DNA of 64,000 bases from Roseospirillum parvum (GCF_900100455.1 NZ_FNCV01000006.1:124001-188000), one strand, 5' to 3'; positions 46,817 to 57,497 are shown, counted from the first letter of the stretch. Translations and numbers: made by a program. The notes: generated by a model from the sequence alone, not told the origin.

Positions 46817-46855
46817 AGGTTCCTGAGCCAGGTTCCCGAGCCAAGTTCCTGACAA
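46817..46855. repeat. 13-bp tandem repeat before rbfA, three copies
   Basis: AGGTTCCTGAGCC (46817-46829), AGGTTCCCGAGCC (46830-46842) and the diverged AAGTTCCTGACAA (46843-46855) lie in the 188-nt infB-rbfA gap, ending 17 nt before the rbfA ATG. No other structure is visible in the gap apart from GC-rich runs. Confidence 0.8.
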
Positions 46856-46872
46856 GCCCCCGACGTAACGCC

Positions 46873-47298
46873 ATGAGCCGACACCGACCCGCCCGTGCCC
46901 CCTCCAACCGCCAGCTCAAGGTGGGCGAGGAGCTGCGTCACGCCCTGGCCTGGGTGCTGGAACGCGGCGATCTGGCCGACCCCGGTCTGGCCCAGACCCC
47001 GGTCACCGTGACCGAGGTCAGGGCCAGCCCCGACCTCAGGCAGGCCACCGTGTTCGTGGTGCCGCTGGGCGGCGGCGATGCGACCGAGGTGCTGGCCGCC
47101 CTGAAACGGGCCCGCCCCCTGCTGCGTCACGAGATCGCCCGGCGGGTGGTCCTGAAATACGTCCCCGATCTCAGCTTCGCCGCCGACACCTCGTTCGACA
47201 CCGCGGCCCACATCGACCACCTGCTGCACCGCCCGGAGGTGGCCCGCGACCTGGATGGCGCCCCCCTCAAGGCGGACGACGAGCCCGATGGCGCGTAA
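46873..47298 (+). CDS. rbfA: RbfA, 30S ribosome-binding factor
   Basis: RbfA matures the 5' end of 16S rRNA and aids growth in the cold. The 141-residue KH-fold protein shows RQLKVGEELRHALAWVLERG, VTVTEVRASPDLRQATVFVV, LRHEIARRVVLKYVPDLSF and the end HIDHLLHRPE. The stop overlaps the truB start by 11 nt. It lies after an unusually long gap behind infB that holds a short tandem repeat. Confidence 0.95.
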   Translation: MSRHRPARAPSNRQLKVGEELRHALAWVLERGDLADPGLAQTPVTVTEVRASPDLRQATVFVVPLGGGDATEVLAALKRARPLLRHEIARRVVLKYVPDLSFAADTSFDTAAHIDHLLHRPEVARDLDGAPLKADDEPDGA

Positions 47299-48229
47299 GC
47301 GGCGCGGGCGTCCGGTTCACGGCTGGCTGGTCATCGATAAGCCGACCGGCATGACCTCGACCCAGGTGGTGGGCAGGGTGCGCCGGGCGCTGGATGCCCA
47401 GAAGGCGGGCCACGGCGGCACCCTCGACCCGCTGGCCACCGGCCTGCTGCCGATCGCCCTGGGCGAGGCGACCAAGACCGTGTCCTATGTCATGGATGGC
47501 GCCAAGGCCTACCGGGTGACGGCCCGCTTCGGCATCGCCACCGACAGCGACGACGCCGAGGGGGCCCCCGTCGAGGAACACCCCCACCGCCCGGACGACG
47601 CCGCCATCCGGGCCGCCCTGCCGGCCTTCCTGGGCACTATCGATCAGGTGCCGCCGGTCTATTCGGCGATCAAGGTGGACGGCCAGCGGGCCTACGACCT
47701 AGCCCGCCGCGACGCCGCCGTGGACCTGACGCCGCGCCCGGTGCGCGTCGATGCCTTCGACCTCGTCGCGCGGCCCGACCCCGATCACGCCAGCTTCACC
47801 ATCGCCTGCGGCAAGGGGACCTATGTGCGGGCCCTGGTGCGCGATCTGGCCCGTGCCCTGGGCACGGTGGCGCATGTCACCGCGCTGCGCCGCACCCGCT
47901 GTGGCCCGTTCACCGAGGCGACGGCGATTTCGCTGGAAATGCTGGACCAAGTGGGTCATAGTCCGGCGGCCTTCGAGCATCTGTTGTCGGTTGAGGCGGC
48001 GCTGGACGACATCCCGGCCCTCTCGGTTGCCGACAACGACGCCAGGCGCCTTTCCAGCGGCCAGTCGGTCTCGCTTTCGACCGTTCTTCCCGGCGGTGCG
48101 ATGGGGGCGGAGATTTCTCCCCCGCCGCCCGAGGGAAGCACGGTTTCGGTTCTTTGTTCCGGTCGTCTGGTCGCCCTGGCCCGGCGCGCCGGCGGCGAGA
48201 TCCGGCCAATCCGCGTCATCAACCTCTGA
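47288..48229 (+). CDS. truB: TruB, tRNA pseudouridine-55 synthase
   Basis: TruB makes pseudouridine 55 in the T loop of tRNAs. The 313-residue protein has GWLVIDKPTGMTSTQVVGRV, the catalytic aspartate in HGGTLDPLATGLLPIALGEA, VPPVYSAIKVDGQRAYDLAR, and the C-terminal part with ALRRTRCGPF. ATG 47288 overlaps the rbfA end; the in-frame upstream start at 47255 is less likely. rpsO follows after 51 nt. Confidence 0.96.
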   Translation: MARKRRGRPVHGWLVIDKPTGMTSTQVVGRVRRALDAQKAGHGGTLDPLATGLLPIALGEATKTVSYVMDGAKAYRVTARFGIATDSDDAEGAPVEEHPHRPDDAAIRAALPAFLGTIDQVPPVYSAIKVDGQRAYDLARRDAAVDLTPRPVRVDAFDLVARPDPDHASFTIACGKGTYVRALVRDLARALGTVAHVTALRRTRCGPFTEATAISLEMLDQVGHSPAAFEHLLSVEAALDDIPALSVADNDARRLSSGQSVSLSTVLPGGAMGAEISPPPPEGSTVSVLCSGRLVALARRAGGEIRPIRVINL

Positions 48230-48280
48230 GGCGACCGCGAATCCACGGCGCCCCGGACAGACAGGAGCAGTCGTTACCCG

Positions 48281-48550
48281 ATGTCGATCACGCCCGAACG
48301 CAAGCAGGAACTGATCCAGGAATACGCCACCGCCGAAGGGGACACCGGCTCGCCGGAGGTCCAGGTGGCGATCCTCTCCGAACGCATCCGCAACCTGACC
48401 GAACACCTGAAGACGCACCACAAGGACACCCACTCGCGGCGCGGTCTTCTGATCATGGTCGGCCAGCGGCGGCGCCTGCTGGACTATCTGAAGAAGAAGA
48501 GCCAGCCGCGCTACGCCACCCTGATCGAGCGCCTTGGCCTGCGTCGCTGA
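48281..48550 (+). CDS. rpsO: RpsO, ribosomal protein S15
   Basis: S15, 89 residues, a primary binder of 16S rRNA. The family pattern is clear: [40 protein letters not shown], and the end [13 protein letters not shown]15 commonly regulates its own mRNA, but I see no clear pseudoknot leader in the 51 nt before it. An intrinsic terminator follows, separating it partly from pnp. Confidence 0.98.
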   Translation: MSITPERKQELIQEYATAEGDTGSPEVQVAILSERIRNLTEHLKTHHKDTHSRRGLLIMVGQRRRLLDYLKKKSQPRYATLIERLGLRR

Positions 48551-48572
48551 GCCGCCGATGTGAACCATCCCC

Positions 48573-48611
48573 AAAAGGGGCGACGCCCGTTTTTGCCGCG
48601 TCGCCCCTTTT
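48573..48611 (+). terminator. intrinsic terminator between rpsO and pnp
   Basis: AAAAGGGGCGACG (48573-48585) pairs perfectly with CGTCGCCCCTTTT (48599-48611) across a 13-nt loop. The T-run is built into the stem, so it can work in both directions. It lies 23 nt after the rpsO stop and should reduce read-through into pnp. Confidence 0.85.
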
Positions 48612-48808
48612 CGGCATTTGTCGGGGTGGGCTTTCGGCCGCCCCGCCCGTTCTCCAGACAGTTTCCGCGTCCCACGCCCCGGCGCCATTGCCTTGGGTGC
48701 CCTTGGAAGGGCGGGGCGCTGGTTTGAAACAGCCGGTGGGGAAGGATCAAGACCGGCAAGGACGGGGCAATCCGGCACCCGTCCGAACACCAATAAGGAA
48801 TGACCTCA

Positions 48809-50917
<2,109 letters not shown>

Positions 50918-50998
50918 TCGCGGCGCCCCGCCGCGTCGCCTGGGCGCCTCGCCTGGGCGCGGCGCGACGGGGGCCCGTCCATACTGAATACGGATCGC

Positions 50999-51028
50999 AC
51001 ACCCCCCGGGCGGTTGCCCGGGGGGTGT
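50999..51028 (+). terminator. hairpin after pnp, probable terminator
   Basis: ACACCCCCCGGGC (50999-51011) pairs perfectly with GCCCGGGGGGTGT (51016-51028) around a GGTT loop, 82 nt after the pnp stop. There is no T-run, so it may work as a stability element or with Rho rather than as a strict intrinsic terminator. Confidence 0.6.
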
Positions 51029-51052
51029 TGGCGCGTGTCTGAATAAAGCCGG

Positions 51053-51081
51053 TTTATCCGCTCCCGCCCTCGGAGTATACT
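51053..51081 (+). promoter_or_regulatory. candidate promoter before the Flp pilin gene
   Basis: TATACT (51076-51081) is a near-consensus -10, with TTTATC (51053-51058) at 17-bp spacing as a weak -35. It lies 350 nt before the pilin ATG, in an AT-rich patch just after the pnp hairpin. Confidence 0.4.
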
Positions 51082-51159
51082 CGCCCACGAGGTCCGGTCC
51101 GCCAGGGGGCCCTTGGCATGTGTGGCGGCCGGTGTTTCGGGTGCCCAGCGGCCACGGGT

Positions 51160-51191
51160 GGCGACGATACATAAGGGTTTGTATCATCGCC
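51160..51191. promoter_or_regulatory. 12-bp inverted repeat in the pilin leader
   Basis: GGCGACGATACA (51160-51171) and TGTATCATCGCC (51180-51191) match in 11 of 12 positions around the 8-nt loop TAAGGGTT. It sits 80 nt after the candidate promoter -10 and 240 nt before the pilin gene. It could be an operator or an RNA hairpin. Confidence 0.5.
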
Positions 51192-51433
51192 TACTGCCGA
51201 AGGGGCTGGCGCCGTGTAGGATCGGTCCGTCGTGCCGTCGATCCGTGGCTTCGGACGGGCGGTCGGTTCTGGTCAGGAGGCAGGCGGACCGTCCTGCTTC
51301 CCGCGGCCAGGGTCGCCGCCGGAAGGGAGCCAGGGAAAGGCGCCGATGCCGAGAGGAGAGCGGGGCCTTCACCTGCCCCATCAGTCTACCGTTCCAGACC
51401 TTGTCCTTTTTGACCCGAGTGGGAGTGACCAAC

Positions 51434-51610
51434 ATGCTGACCAAGCTGTTCAACCTGAAGCGCGACGAAGACGGCGCCACCGCCATTGAATATGGCCTGA
51501 TCGCCGCTGGCATCGCCGTCGCCATCATCGCCATCGTGTTCACCATCGGTGACGAGATCGAGAACATGTTCTCCGACGTGCAGACCCAGCTGGAGAACCG
51601 CGACAACTAA
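51434..51610 (+). CDS. flp: Flp/Fap type IVb pilin
   Basis: The major subunit of the Tad/Flp pilus, 58 residues. It has a short basic leader (MLTKLFNLKRDEDG), then ATAIEYGLIAAGIAVAIIAI, the conserved Flp pattern with glutamate 5 of the mature protein and the following tyrosine. The prepilin peptidase CpaA should cut after the DEDG glycine. The hydrophobic helix is followed by an acidic/polar tail. ATG 51434 has GGAG 9 nt upstream. It is the first gene of the locus and has its own leader and 3' hairpin, as suits a highly expressed subunit. Confidence 0.95.
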   Translation: MLTKLFNLKRDEDGATAIEYGLIAAGIAVAIIAIVFTIGDEIENMFSDVQTQLENRDN

Positions 51611-51643
51611 GCGCGGCTGTCCCCGACGGGTCCGACCGATCCG

Positions 51644-51667
51644 GGCGGGCGCCCGCTGGCGCCCGCC
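51644..51667 (+). terminator. hairpin after the pilin gene
   Basis: GGCGGGCGCC (51644-51653) pairs perfectly with GGCGCCCGCC (51658-51667) around CGCT, 33 nt after the pilin stop. Without a T-run it may stabilise pilin mRNA and limit read-through into cpaA. A second stem, CGCCCTGCCG/CGGCAGGGCG (51914-51923 with 51930-51939), follows before cpaA. Confidence 0.5.
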
Positions 51668-51729
51668 GTTCTCCCGGTCCCTCCGCCGCCGACCCGGTGT
51701 GCCCGGCGTGCGGCCCGGCGGGACCTGGA

Positions 51730-51783
51730 GCGTCCGGTTGATCTGGCGCGTTCGGTTGACCTGGGGCGCCCGGTTTCAGAGGG
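51730..51783. repeat. 18-bp imperfect tandem repeat
   Basis: GCGTCCGGTTGATCTGGC (51730-51747) and GCGTTCGGTTGACCTGGG (51748-51765) are followed by a partial third copy starting GCGCCCGGTTTCAG. It lies in the 397-nt non-coding gap between flp and cpaA. Confidence 0.7.
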
Positions 51784-52007
51784 GAAGCCGGGTGAGGGCG
51801 GCGCAAGGTGACGCCGGCGCGGCACAGGGGATGTGCCGTTGGCTGGCGGGAGTTGCCTTGCCGCCTGTCTTGTCGCCCCGCCGTGTCACGGTCCCGTCCT
51901 GACGATCCTCGGCGCCCTGCCGTTCACGCGGCAGGGCGTTCGTGTTTGCTCTGCCGCCTGTCACTCCCCTTCTTCCCTCTTTCCGCTCGCCCGGTCACGC
52001 CGCCATC

Positions 52008-52541
52008 ATGCCGCCGCTCGCCGACCTGCCCGTCTGGGCCCTGGTTGTGGTCGCCCTGGCCCAGGGGACGGCCGCCGCCGCCCTGCTGGTCGCCGCGTGG
52101 AGCGACCTCAAGGCCTTTCTCATCCCCAACCGGGTGCCGGCCGCCGTCGCCCTGGCCTGGCTGCTGGCCGGGCTGTCGGTTGGTCTGGCCGGACTGGTCC
52201 CGGTGGCCACCCTGGCCCTCGATCTGGCGGTGGCGATGGGGGTTTTCGCGGTGCTGGTCGGCCTCTACCTGACCGGCGCGTTGGGGGGCGGTGACGTCAA
52301 GCTGATCCCCACCGTTGCCCTGTGGGCCGGCGCCGATGGCGTGCTGGTTTTCCTGATGCTGACCGCCCTGGCCGGCGGTGTTCTCGCCCTGGCCGTGCTG
52401 TTGGCGCGTGGAGCCGCCCGCCTGCCGGGGCTGGGCGGCTGGCGGGTGATCCGGGTCACAGCCGGTTGCCAGCGCTTGCCCTACGGTGTGGCGATCGCCG
52501 TTGGCGGCCTGTGGGTCTTGGGGCGAGGGGCCTTCGGTTGA
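52008..52541 (+). CDS. cpaA: CpaA, prepilin peptidase
   Basis: A 177-residue A24-family membrane aspartic protease that cleaves and perhaps methylates Flp prepilin. Six spans are visible. The two active-site aspartates lie in AWSDLKAFLIPN and GGGDVKLIP. It is the short form without the N-terminal methylase-type domain, as in other Tad loci. ATG 52008 is chosen; GTG 51942 would add 22 residues overlapping a hairpin. Confidence 0.9.
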   Translation: MPPLADLPVWALVVVALAQGTAAAALLVAAWSDLKAFLIPNRVPAAVALAWLLAGLSVGLAGLVPVATLALDLAVAMGVFAVLVGLYLTGALGGGDVKLIPTVALWAGADGVLVFLMLTALAGGVLALAVLLARGAARLPGLGGWRVIRVTAGCQRLPYGVAIAVGGLWVLGRGAFG

Positions 52542-52824
52542 TCCCATGGTTGTCCGGGGGAGGGGGCGGGCCGGGCTCGCGCCTGAGATGTAAAAATGAC
52601 ACACCGGGCCCGTGATCTGTGGGGTTGTGGAAATTGTTGCTTTTTCTCACGGGGGTTTATGACTAGACTCCTCAATAATGAGATTGGGAAGGGGCAGGCT
52701 TGGTGAACTGTCGGCAGCGGTCTTCCGGCCCGTCACGACGGGCAACCCACGCGGGATGGCTTGATGCCTGTCCGGCCGGGGCGGCGCGTTGCGTCGCGCC
52801 GCGGCGGCTGGCGGAGGGGGCGTG
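52542..52824 (+). promoter_or_regulatory. AT-richer gap before cpaB, candidate promoter
   Basis: This 283-nt gap has an AT-rich patch at about 52625-52685. TTGTTG (52634-52639) with TATGAC (52658-52663) at 18-bp spacing is a possible sigma70 promoter, and TAGACT (52664-52669) is a second -10 candidate. It suggests that cpaBCDEF-tadBC have a promoter separate from flp-cpaA. No gene is evident. Confidence 0.4.
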
Positions 52825-53853
52825 ATGCGGCCGTTGACCATCATCCTGCTGGTCGCCGCCCTGGCCATTGCCGGCGCCGCGGCGTTCCTGGTCAACTCAC
52901 TGATCTCCAGCCAGGAAACCCAGGAAGAGGCCGGCCCGGCCATTCCCACCGTCGATGTGCTGGTCGCCAACGACGAGCTGAGCGTCGGGGCGATGATCCG
53001 CGACGACGATCTGGCCTGGGCCCCGTGGCCCGAGGATGCCCTTGATTCCCGGCTGGTGGTGCGCACCTCGGGCAAGGACCCCAAGGCGGTGTTCGTCGGC
53101 GCCTTCACCCGCAAGGAACTGATCCCCGGCGAGCCGCTGCGCCCGGCCTATGTGTTCCGCCAGGGCGATGCCCGGGTGATGGCCGGCCTGCTCACCCCCG
53201 GCATGCGCGGCATGGCCATCTCGATCAGCGCCGAAAGCTCGGTCGCCGGCTTCATCCGCCCCGGCGACCATGTGGACGTGGTGCTGACCTACCGGGTGCA
53301 GACGGTGAAGGGAACCGGCGAGAAGCAGGTCCACGAAAACGCCTCGGAGACCCTGCTGCGCGACATCCGGGTGCTGGCCATCGATCAGGCCGTGCGCGGC
53401 GGCGAGGACGTCGCCAAGACCGGCAAGACGGCGACCCTCGAGGTCACCCTGCCCCAGGCCGAGGTGCTGGCCCTGGCCCAGGACCTGGGCAACATTTCGC
53501 TGGTTCTGCGCTCGCTGGCTCCGGGGCCGCGCGACAAGGACCCCTCCGGCCCCAGCTTCACCTCCGACCTGATGGTGGCGCGCGGTCTGGCCCAGGCGGT
53601 GCTTGGCCGGGCCTGGGGCGAGGCATCGGGCAGCGGCCGCGACCGTCAGCCGACCCCGGTGGTCCGCCAGCCGACCATCAGCGCGCCGCCGCCGCCCACC
53701 ATTTCCTCGCCGCCACCGCCGCCGCGCGCCAGCGCGCCGCCGCCGCCGCCCAGCAGCACCAACAACGCGGCAAGCGGGGCGGGCGCGTCGCCGGCGCCGC
53801 CGGCGGTGGTCAACATCTATCGCGGGGGCAGCCGCTCCCAGAAGGCGTTCTAG
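52825..53853 (+). CDS. cpaB: CpaB/RcpC, Tad pilus assembly protein
   Basis: A 342-residue inner-membrane/periplasmic protein that works with the CpaC secretin. One N-terminal helix (LTIILLVAALAIAGAAAFLV) is followed by an SAF-type domain (VDVLVANDELSVGAMI ... GAFTRKELIPGEPL) and the RcpC domain (GMRGMAISISAESSVAGFI with RPGDHVDVVLTYRV). The C-terminus (~280-335) is Pro-rich with runs of four or five prolines, a likely wall-spanning or binding tail. ATG 52825 has GGAGG upstream; the preceding GTG is also possible. Confidence 0.92.
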   Translation: MRPLTIILLVAALAIAGAAAFLVNSLISSQETQEEAGPAIPTVDVLVANDELSVGAMIRDDDLAWAPWPEDALDSRLVVRTSGKDPKAVFVGAFTRKELIPGEPLRPAYVFRQGDARVMAGLLTPGMRGMAISISAESSVAGFIRPGDHVDVVLTYRVQTVKGTGEKQVHENASETLLRDIRVLAIDQAVRGGEDVAKTGKTATLEVTLPQAEVLALAQDLGNISLVLRSLAPGPRDKDPSGPSFTSDLMVARGLAQAVLGRAWGEASGSGRDRQPTPVVRQPTISAPPPPTISSPPPPPRASAPPPPPSSTNNAASGAGASPAPPAVVNIYRGGSRSQKAF

Positions 53854-53867
53854 GGAACAGGGGCACC

Positions 53868-55370
53868 ATGACGCCATTTGCCAGTCATATCGGCCGCTTG
53901 CTGGTCCTGGTCGCCCTCGGGGTCGCCGTGCCGCAGCCGCTGCTTGCCCAGGCGCCGCCCGAGGCCGGCGGCGACCCGGCGGCGCGGACGGAGAGGGATC
54001 GCGGCGCCGCGCCCACCCGGCTCGACGTGCCCGACCGCGTGCGCGCCGCCCCGGTGACCCCGGTCGAGGAAGATGACGGGCCGGTGGTCCGGGTCCGCGA
54101 CGGCGAGGACATCCAGTTGCCGGTCGGCACCTCGCGCCTGCTCAAGCTGCCGGTGCCGGTGCGCGACGTGGTGATCGGCAACCCCGACGTGGTCGAGGTG
54201 ATCGCCCGCACCCCCACCGAAGCTTTCCTGATGGCCCGGGGAACGGGCATCACCAACGTCTTCTTCCTCGATGTCGAGGGCCGGGTGGTGTTGCGCTCCA
54301 TGGTCTCGGTGGTGGTCGACGTGGACGGCCTGAGGGCCACCCTGTCGCGCCTGCTGCCCAACGAGCCGATCCAGGTCGAGGCGACCCCGGACAGCGTCTA
54401 CCTGCGCGGCCGGGTGAGTTCCGACAGCGTGGCCGATCAGGCGCTGCGCGTGGCCGCCCGCTTCGCCGGGGGCGAGGGGCTGGTCAACCTGCTGTCGGTG
54501 GGCCAGGAGCAGCAGGTGCTGCTTCAGGTGCGGGTCGCCGAGGTGGCCCGCAACACCCTGAAGGAACTGGGCATCAACTTCAATTCCCTGGGCGCCGACA
54601 ACATCAACACCACCATCTGGAACGCCGCCACCACCGCCTCGGCGCTCGATCCGGCGCTGACCAAGGCGGTCACCCTGGGCCTGAGCGGCATCGCCGGCGG
54701 CATCCCCTTCGACCTGACCATCCGGGCGCTGGAGGAGCGCGGTCTGGTGCGCACCCTGGCCGAGCCCAACCTGACGGCGGTCTCTGGCGAGGCGGCCGAG
54801 TTGGTCGCCGGTGGCGAGTACCCGTTCCCGGTGGCCGATGGCTCGGGCGGCGTGACCATCGAGTTCCGGCCCTATGGCGTGGCGGTCAGCTTCACCCCGG
54901 TGGTGCTGTCGGACGGGCGGATCAGCCTTCGGCTGTCCAGCGAGGTGTCGTCCATCGACACCGCCGTGCAGGTCACCGTGGGCGGCAACATCGTCAACGG
55001 CTTCAAGGTGCGCCGGGCCAACACGGCGGTCGAGCTGCCGAGCGGCGGCTCGCTGATGATCGCCGGCCTGCTGCAGAACGAGACGCAACAGAACCTCAAT
55101 GGCGTGCCCGGGCTGATGGACCTGCCGATCCTCGGCAACCTGTTCTCCAGCAAGGCTTTCCAGCGCGATGAATCGGAGCTGGTGATCATGGTCACCTGCT
55201 ATCTGGTCGACCCGGTTCAGCCCGGCCGGCTGGCCACCGCCACCGATGGCTTCGCGGCCACCAACGATCTGGATTTCTACCTCCTGAACCGGCTGCACCA
55301 CCTGTACACCGGCAAGAGCACCCTGCCCGCCAACGGGGTGGTCGGGCCGATCGGCTACATCGTGCGCTGA
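53868..55370 (+). CDS. cpaC: CpaC/RcpA, Tad pilus outer-membrane secretin
   Basis: A 500-residue secretin that forms the outer-membrane channel of the pilus. A signal peptide ends near PLLAQA. The N-terminal part has the secretin N domain (LPVGTSRLLKLPVPVRDVVI, IGNPDVVEVIA) and a BON-like segment (DSVYLRGRVSSDSVADQALR); the secretin domain (~240-450) includes EFRPYGVAVSFTPVVLSDGR and VPGLMDLPILGNLF. It lies 14 nt after cpaB and 17 nt before cpaD. Confidence 0.95.
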   Translation: MTPFASHIGRLLVLVALGVAVPQPLLAQAPPEAGGDPAARTERDRGAAPTRLDVPDRVRAAPVTPVEEDDGPVVRVRDGEDIQLPVGTSRLLKLPVPVRDVVIGNPDVVEVIARTPTEAFLMARGTGITNVFFLDVEGRVVLRSMVSVVVDVDGLRATLSRLLPNEPIQVEATPDSVYLRGRVSSDSVADQALRVAARFAGGEGLVNLLSVGQEQQVLLQVRVAEVARNTLKELGINFNSLGADNINTTIWNAATTASALDPALTKAVTLGLSGIAGGIPFDLTIRALEERGLVRTLAEPNLTAVSGEAAELVAGGEYPFPVADGSGGVTIEFRPYGVAVSFTPVVLSDGRISLRLSSEVSSIDTAVQVTVGGNIVNGFKVRRANTAVELPSGGSLMIAGLLQNETQQNLNGVPGLMDLPILGNLFSSKAFQRDESELVIMVTCYLVDPVQPGRLATATDGFAATNDLDFYLLNRLHHLYTGKSTLPANGVVGPIGYIVR

Positions 55371-55387
55371 GGAGTTCGAAGAAGACG

Positions 55388-56203
55388 ATGCCCCGCCTCG
55401 CCCCGCTCCTCGCCGTCGCCCTCGTGCTGGCCGTCGCCGCCTGTGCCAATCCGCACGAGGTGCGCCGCAAGCATCCGATCATGGTCAACGTCGAGGAGTT
55501 GTCGATGGTCATGCGCCCGCCGGCCGCCGACGGCGCCCTGGGGGTGGGCGACGCCGGCCGCCTGGATGCCCTGGTCGACGACTACCGGCGGCGCGGCGAG
55601 GGCCCGGTGCACGTGACCATGGGCGGCTTCGCCAGCACCGGCGAGGCCGAGCGGCGCGGTCTGGTGGTGCTCGACGAACTGGTCGCCCGGGGCCTGCATC
55701 CAGACCTTCTGCGCCTGTTCGTCGAACCGCTCAGCGCCCACCGCGCCGCCGCGCCGGCCAGCGCCGACCAGCCGGCCACCCACGGCGACGAGGGCACCGG
55801 CCGGCGGCCCACCGGCGCCTATGCCGCGGGCCATGCCCCCGACAGCGCCCCCGACGGCGCCCCCGACAGCGCCACCGACATCAATATCGACGCGACCCAT
55901 CTGGCCGCCGTGCGCTCCCACCTGCGGCCGGCGACGGCGGTGATCAGCTTCATGGGCTACGTCGCCGAGGTGCCCCAGTGCGGGGACTGGTCGGAAGACC
56001 TGAGCAACAACTTCGACAACGAGCCGGCCGACCGCTTCGGCTGCGCCGTGCAGCGCAACATCGGCCTGATGGTCTCTAACCCCCGCGATCTGATCCACAG
56101 CCGCAGCGATCCACGCAGCGGCCTGCGGGCCGGGCCGATCATGGATGCCTACTCGGCCGGTGATCTGACCACCATGAGCGAGGGTGCCTCGGTCGGCGAC
56201 TGA
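55388..56203 (+). CDS. cpaD: CpaD, Tad pilus lipoprotein
   Basis: A 271-residue outer-membrane lipoprotein. The signal peptide ends with the lipobox VLAVAAC (Cys19). The middle part has the CpaD pattern HPIMVNVEELSM and GRLDALVDDYRRRGEGPVHV, and the end has CGDWSEDLSNNFDNEPADRF with GCAVQRNIGLMVSNPRDLI, which are strongly conserved. A low-complexity insert near residues 120-165 (Asp/Ala/Pro) is unusual. It is thought to help place the secretin. Confidence 0.93.
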   Translation: MPRLAPLLAVALVLAVAACANPHEVRRKHPIMVNVEELSMVMRPPAADGALGVGDAGRLDALVDDYRRRGEGPVHVTMGGFASTGEAERRGLVVLDELVARGLHPDLLRLFVEPLSAHRAAAPASADQPATHGDEGTGRRPTGAYAAGHAPDSAPDGAPDSATDINIDATHLAAVRSHLRPATAVISFMGYVAEVPQCGDWSEDLSNNFDNEPADRFGCAVQRNIGLMVSNPRDLIHSRSDPRSGLRAGPIMDAYSAGDLTTMSEGASVGD

Positions 56204-56255
56204 GCGGCCGGCGACACGGGATAGACGCTTCAACACCAGGGACGGATCGACGGTC

Positions 56256-57497
56256 GTGCTGTTTCGGATCAACATTGACGCCTTCGTGCTGACCGAGCCG
56301 GTCCAGGCCGCCCTCGAGCAGGCGGCGCGCCATCCCGACCTGGGGCGCTCGAACATCAATCTGGTGCCCGGCGGGCTGGCCGCCGCGCCAACCCACTATG
56401 GCGACAACACCACGCCGCAGCTCCTCATCGTCGAAGAGGGTGACGACGACCGGACGATGATGGAAAACCTGGGCCGGCTGGCCGAGGTCTGCGATCCGGC
56501 GACCAAGGTGGTGGTGGTCGGCCAACTGAACGACATCGGGCTTTATCGCGAGCTGATCTCGCAGGGCATCAGCGACTATCTGGTCACCCCGATCACCGCC
56601 CATCACATCGTGCAGGCGGTATTGTCCATCTTCACCGATCCCAGCGCCCCGCCGCGCGGCCGGCTGATCAGCTGCATCGGGGCGCGTGGCGGCGCCGGGT
56701 CGAGCACCGTCGCCTACAACGTCTCCCACATGCTGGGCAAGCTGTACGACGAGGAGGTGATCGTCGTCGATCTCGACCTGTCGTTCGGCACCGCCGGGCT
56801 GGCCTTCAACGTCGATGCCCAGCAGACGGTGGCCGATGCCCTGGCCCAGCCGGACCGCCTGGACAGCAACCTGCTCGACCGCTTCATGGCCCGTCGCGAC
56901 GATCTGTTGCGGGTCTTCTGCGCCCCGGAGCGGCTGGGCGTGGCCGGCGAGGTGGAGCAGGACACCCTGGACATGGTGCTGGAACTGGTCCGCCAGATGG
57001 CGCCTTACGTGGTGCTCGACCTGCCCCACCAGTGGAGCCCCTGGGTGCAGGCCATGCTGGCCGCCGCCGATGACGTGCTGCTGACCGCCACCCCCGATCT
57101 GGCCGCCCTGCGCGACGCCAAGAACATCGCCGACGCCATGGTCGCCATGCGCGGCGCCGATGCCCCGGTCCATCTGGTTCTCAACAAGGTGGGGCTGTTC
57201 CCCAAGGGCGAGCTGTCGCGCAAGGACTTCGAGGACACCATCGACTTGAAGGTGGCCGCCTCCATCCCTTACGATCCAGGGACGTTCGTCAACGCGCTGA
57301 ACAATGGCCAGCTGGTCGCCCAGTCCAGCAAATCGAGCAAGCTGATTGAACCGCTGGAGAGCCTGGGCGGTCTGGTCAGTGGCCGGCAGGCGGCGGCGGC
57401 GCCCAAGAAGGGGGCGTTTTCCTGGCTCACCGGCGGGGCGGGCAAGCCCAGGCGCCGGGCCAAGAAAGCGACCGGCAAACCGGCCAAGAAGAGTTGA
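56256..57497 (+). CDS. cpaE: CpaE/TadZ, pilus-localising ParA/MinD-like ATPase
   Basis: A 413-residue protein with an N-terminal receiver-like domain (residues ~10-125, PQLLIVEEGDDDRTMMENLG ... LISQGISDYLVTPITA) and a C-terminal ParA/MinD domain. The Walker A is deviant (GARGGAGSSTVAYN), followed by VIVVDLDLSFGTAGLAFN and FVLDLP-like YVVLDLPHQW. TadZ proteins place the pilus machine at the pole. I prefer GTG 56256; GTG 56184 would overlap cpaD and add 24 poorly conserved residues. The C-terminal tail is Lys/Ala-rich. Confidence 0.9.
   Translation: MLFRINIDAFVLTEPVQAALEQAARHPDLGRSNINLVPGGLAAAPTHYGDNTTPQLLIVEEGDDDRTMMENLGRLAEVCDPATKVVVVGQLNDIGLYRELISQGISDYLVTPITAHHIVQAVLSIFTDPSAPPRGRLISCIGARGGAGSSTVAYNVSHMLGKLYDEEVIVVDLDLSFGTAGLAFNVDAQQTVADALAQPDRLDSNLLDRFMARRDDLLRVFCAPERLGVAGEVEQDTLDMVLELVRQMAPYVVLDLPHQWSPWVQAMLAAADDVLLTATPDLAALRDAKNIADAMVAMRGADAPVHLVLNKVGLFPKGELSRKDFEDTIDLKVAASIPYDPGTFVNALNNGQLVAQSSKSSKLIEPLESLGGLVSGRQAAAAPKKGAFSWLTGGAGKPRRRAKKATGKPAKKS

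Noticed and set aside
43004-46855. 1283-codon minus-strand open frame opposite nusA end, ylxR and infB
   Set aside because: Low-complexity Gly/Leu/Arg translation created by the codon bias of infB; no motifs or ribosome site.
52620-52645. Sigma54 promoter before cpaB (TGG and TTGC elements)
   Set aside because: GG and GC are 8 nt apart instead of the required 10, so the element does not fit.
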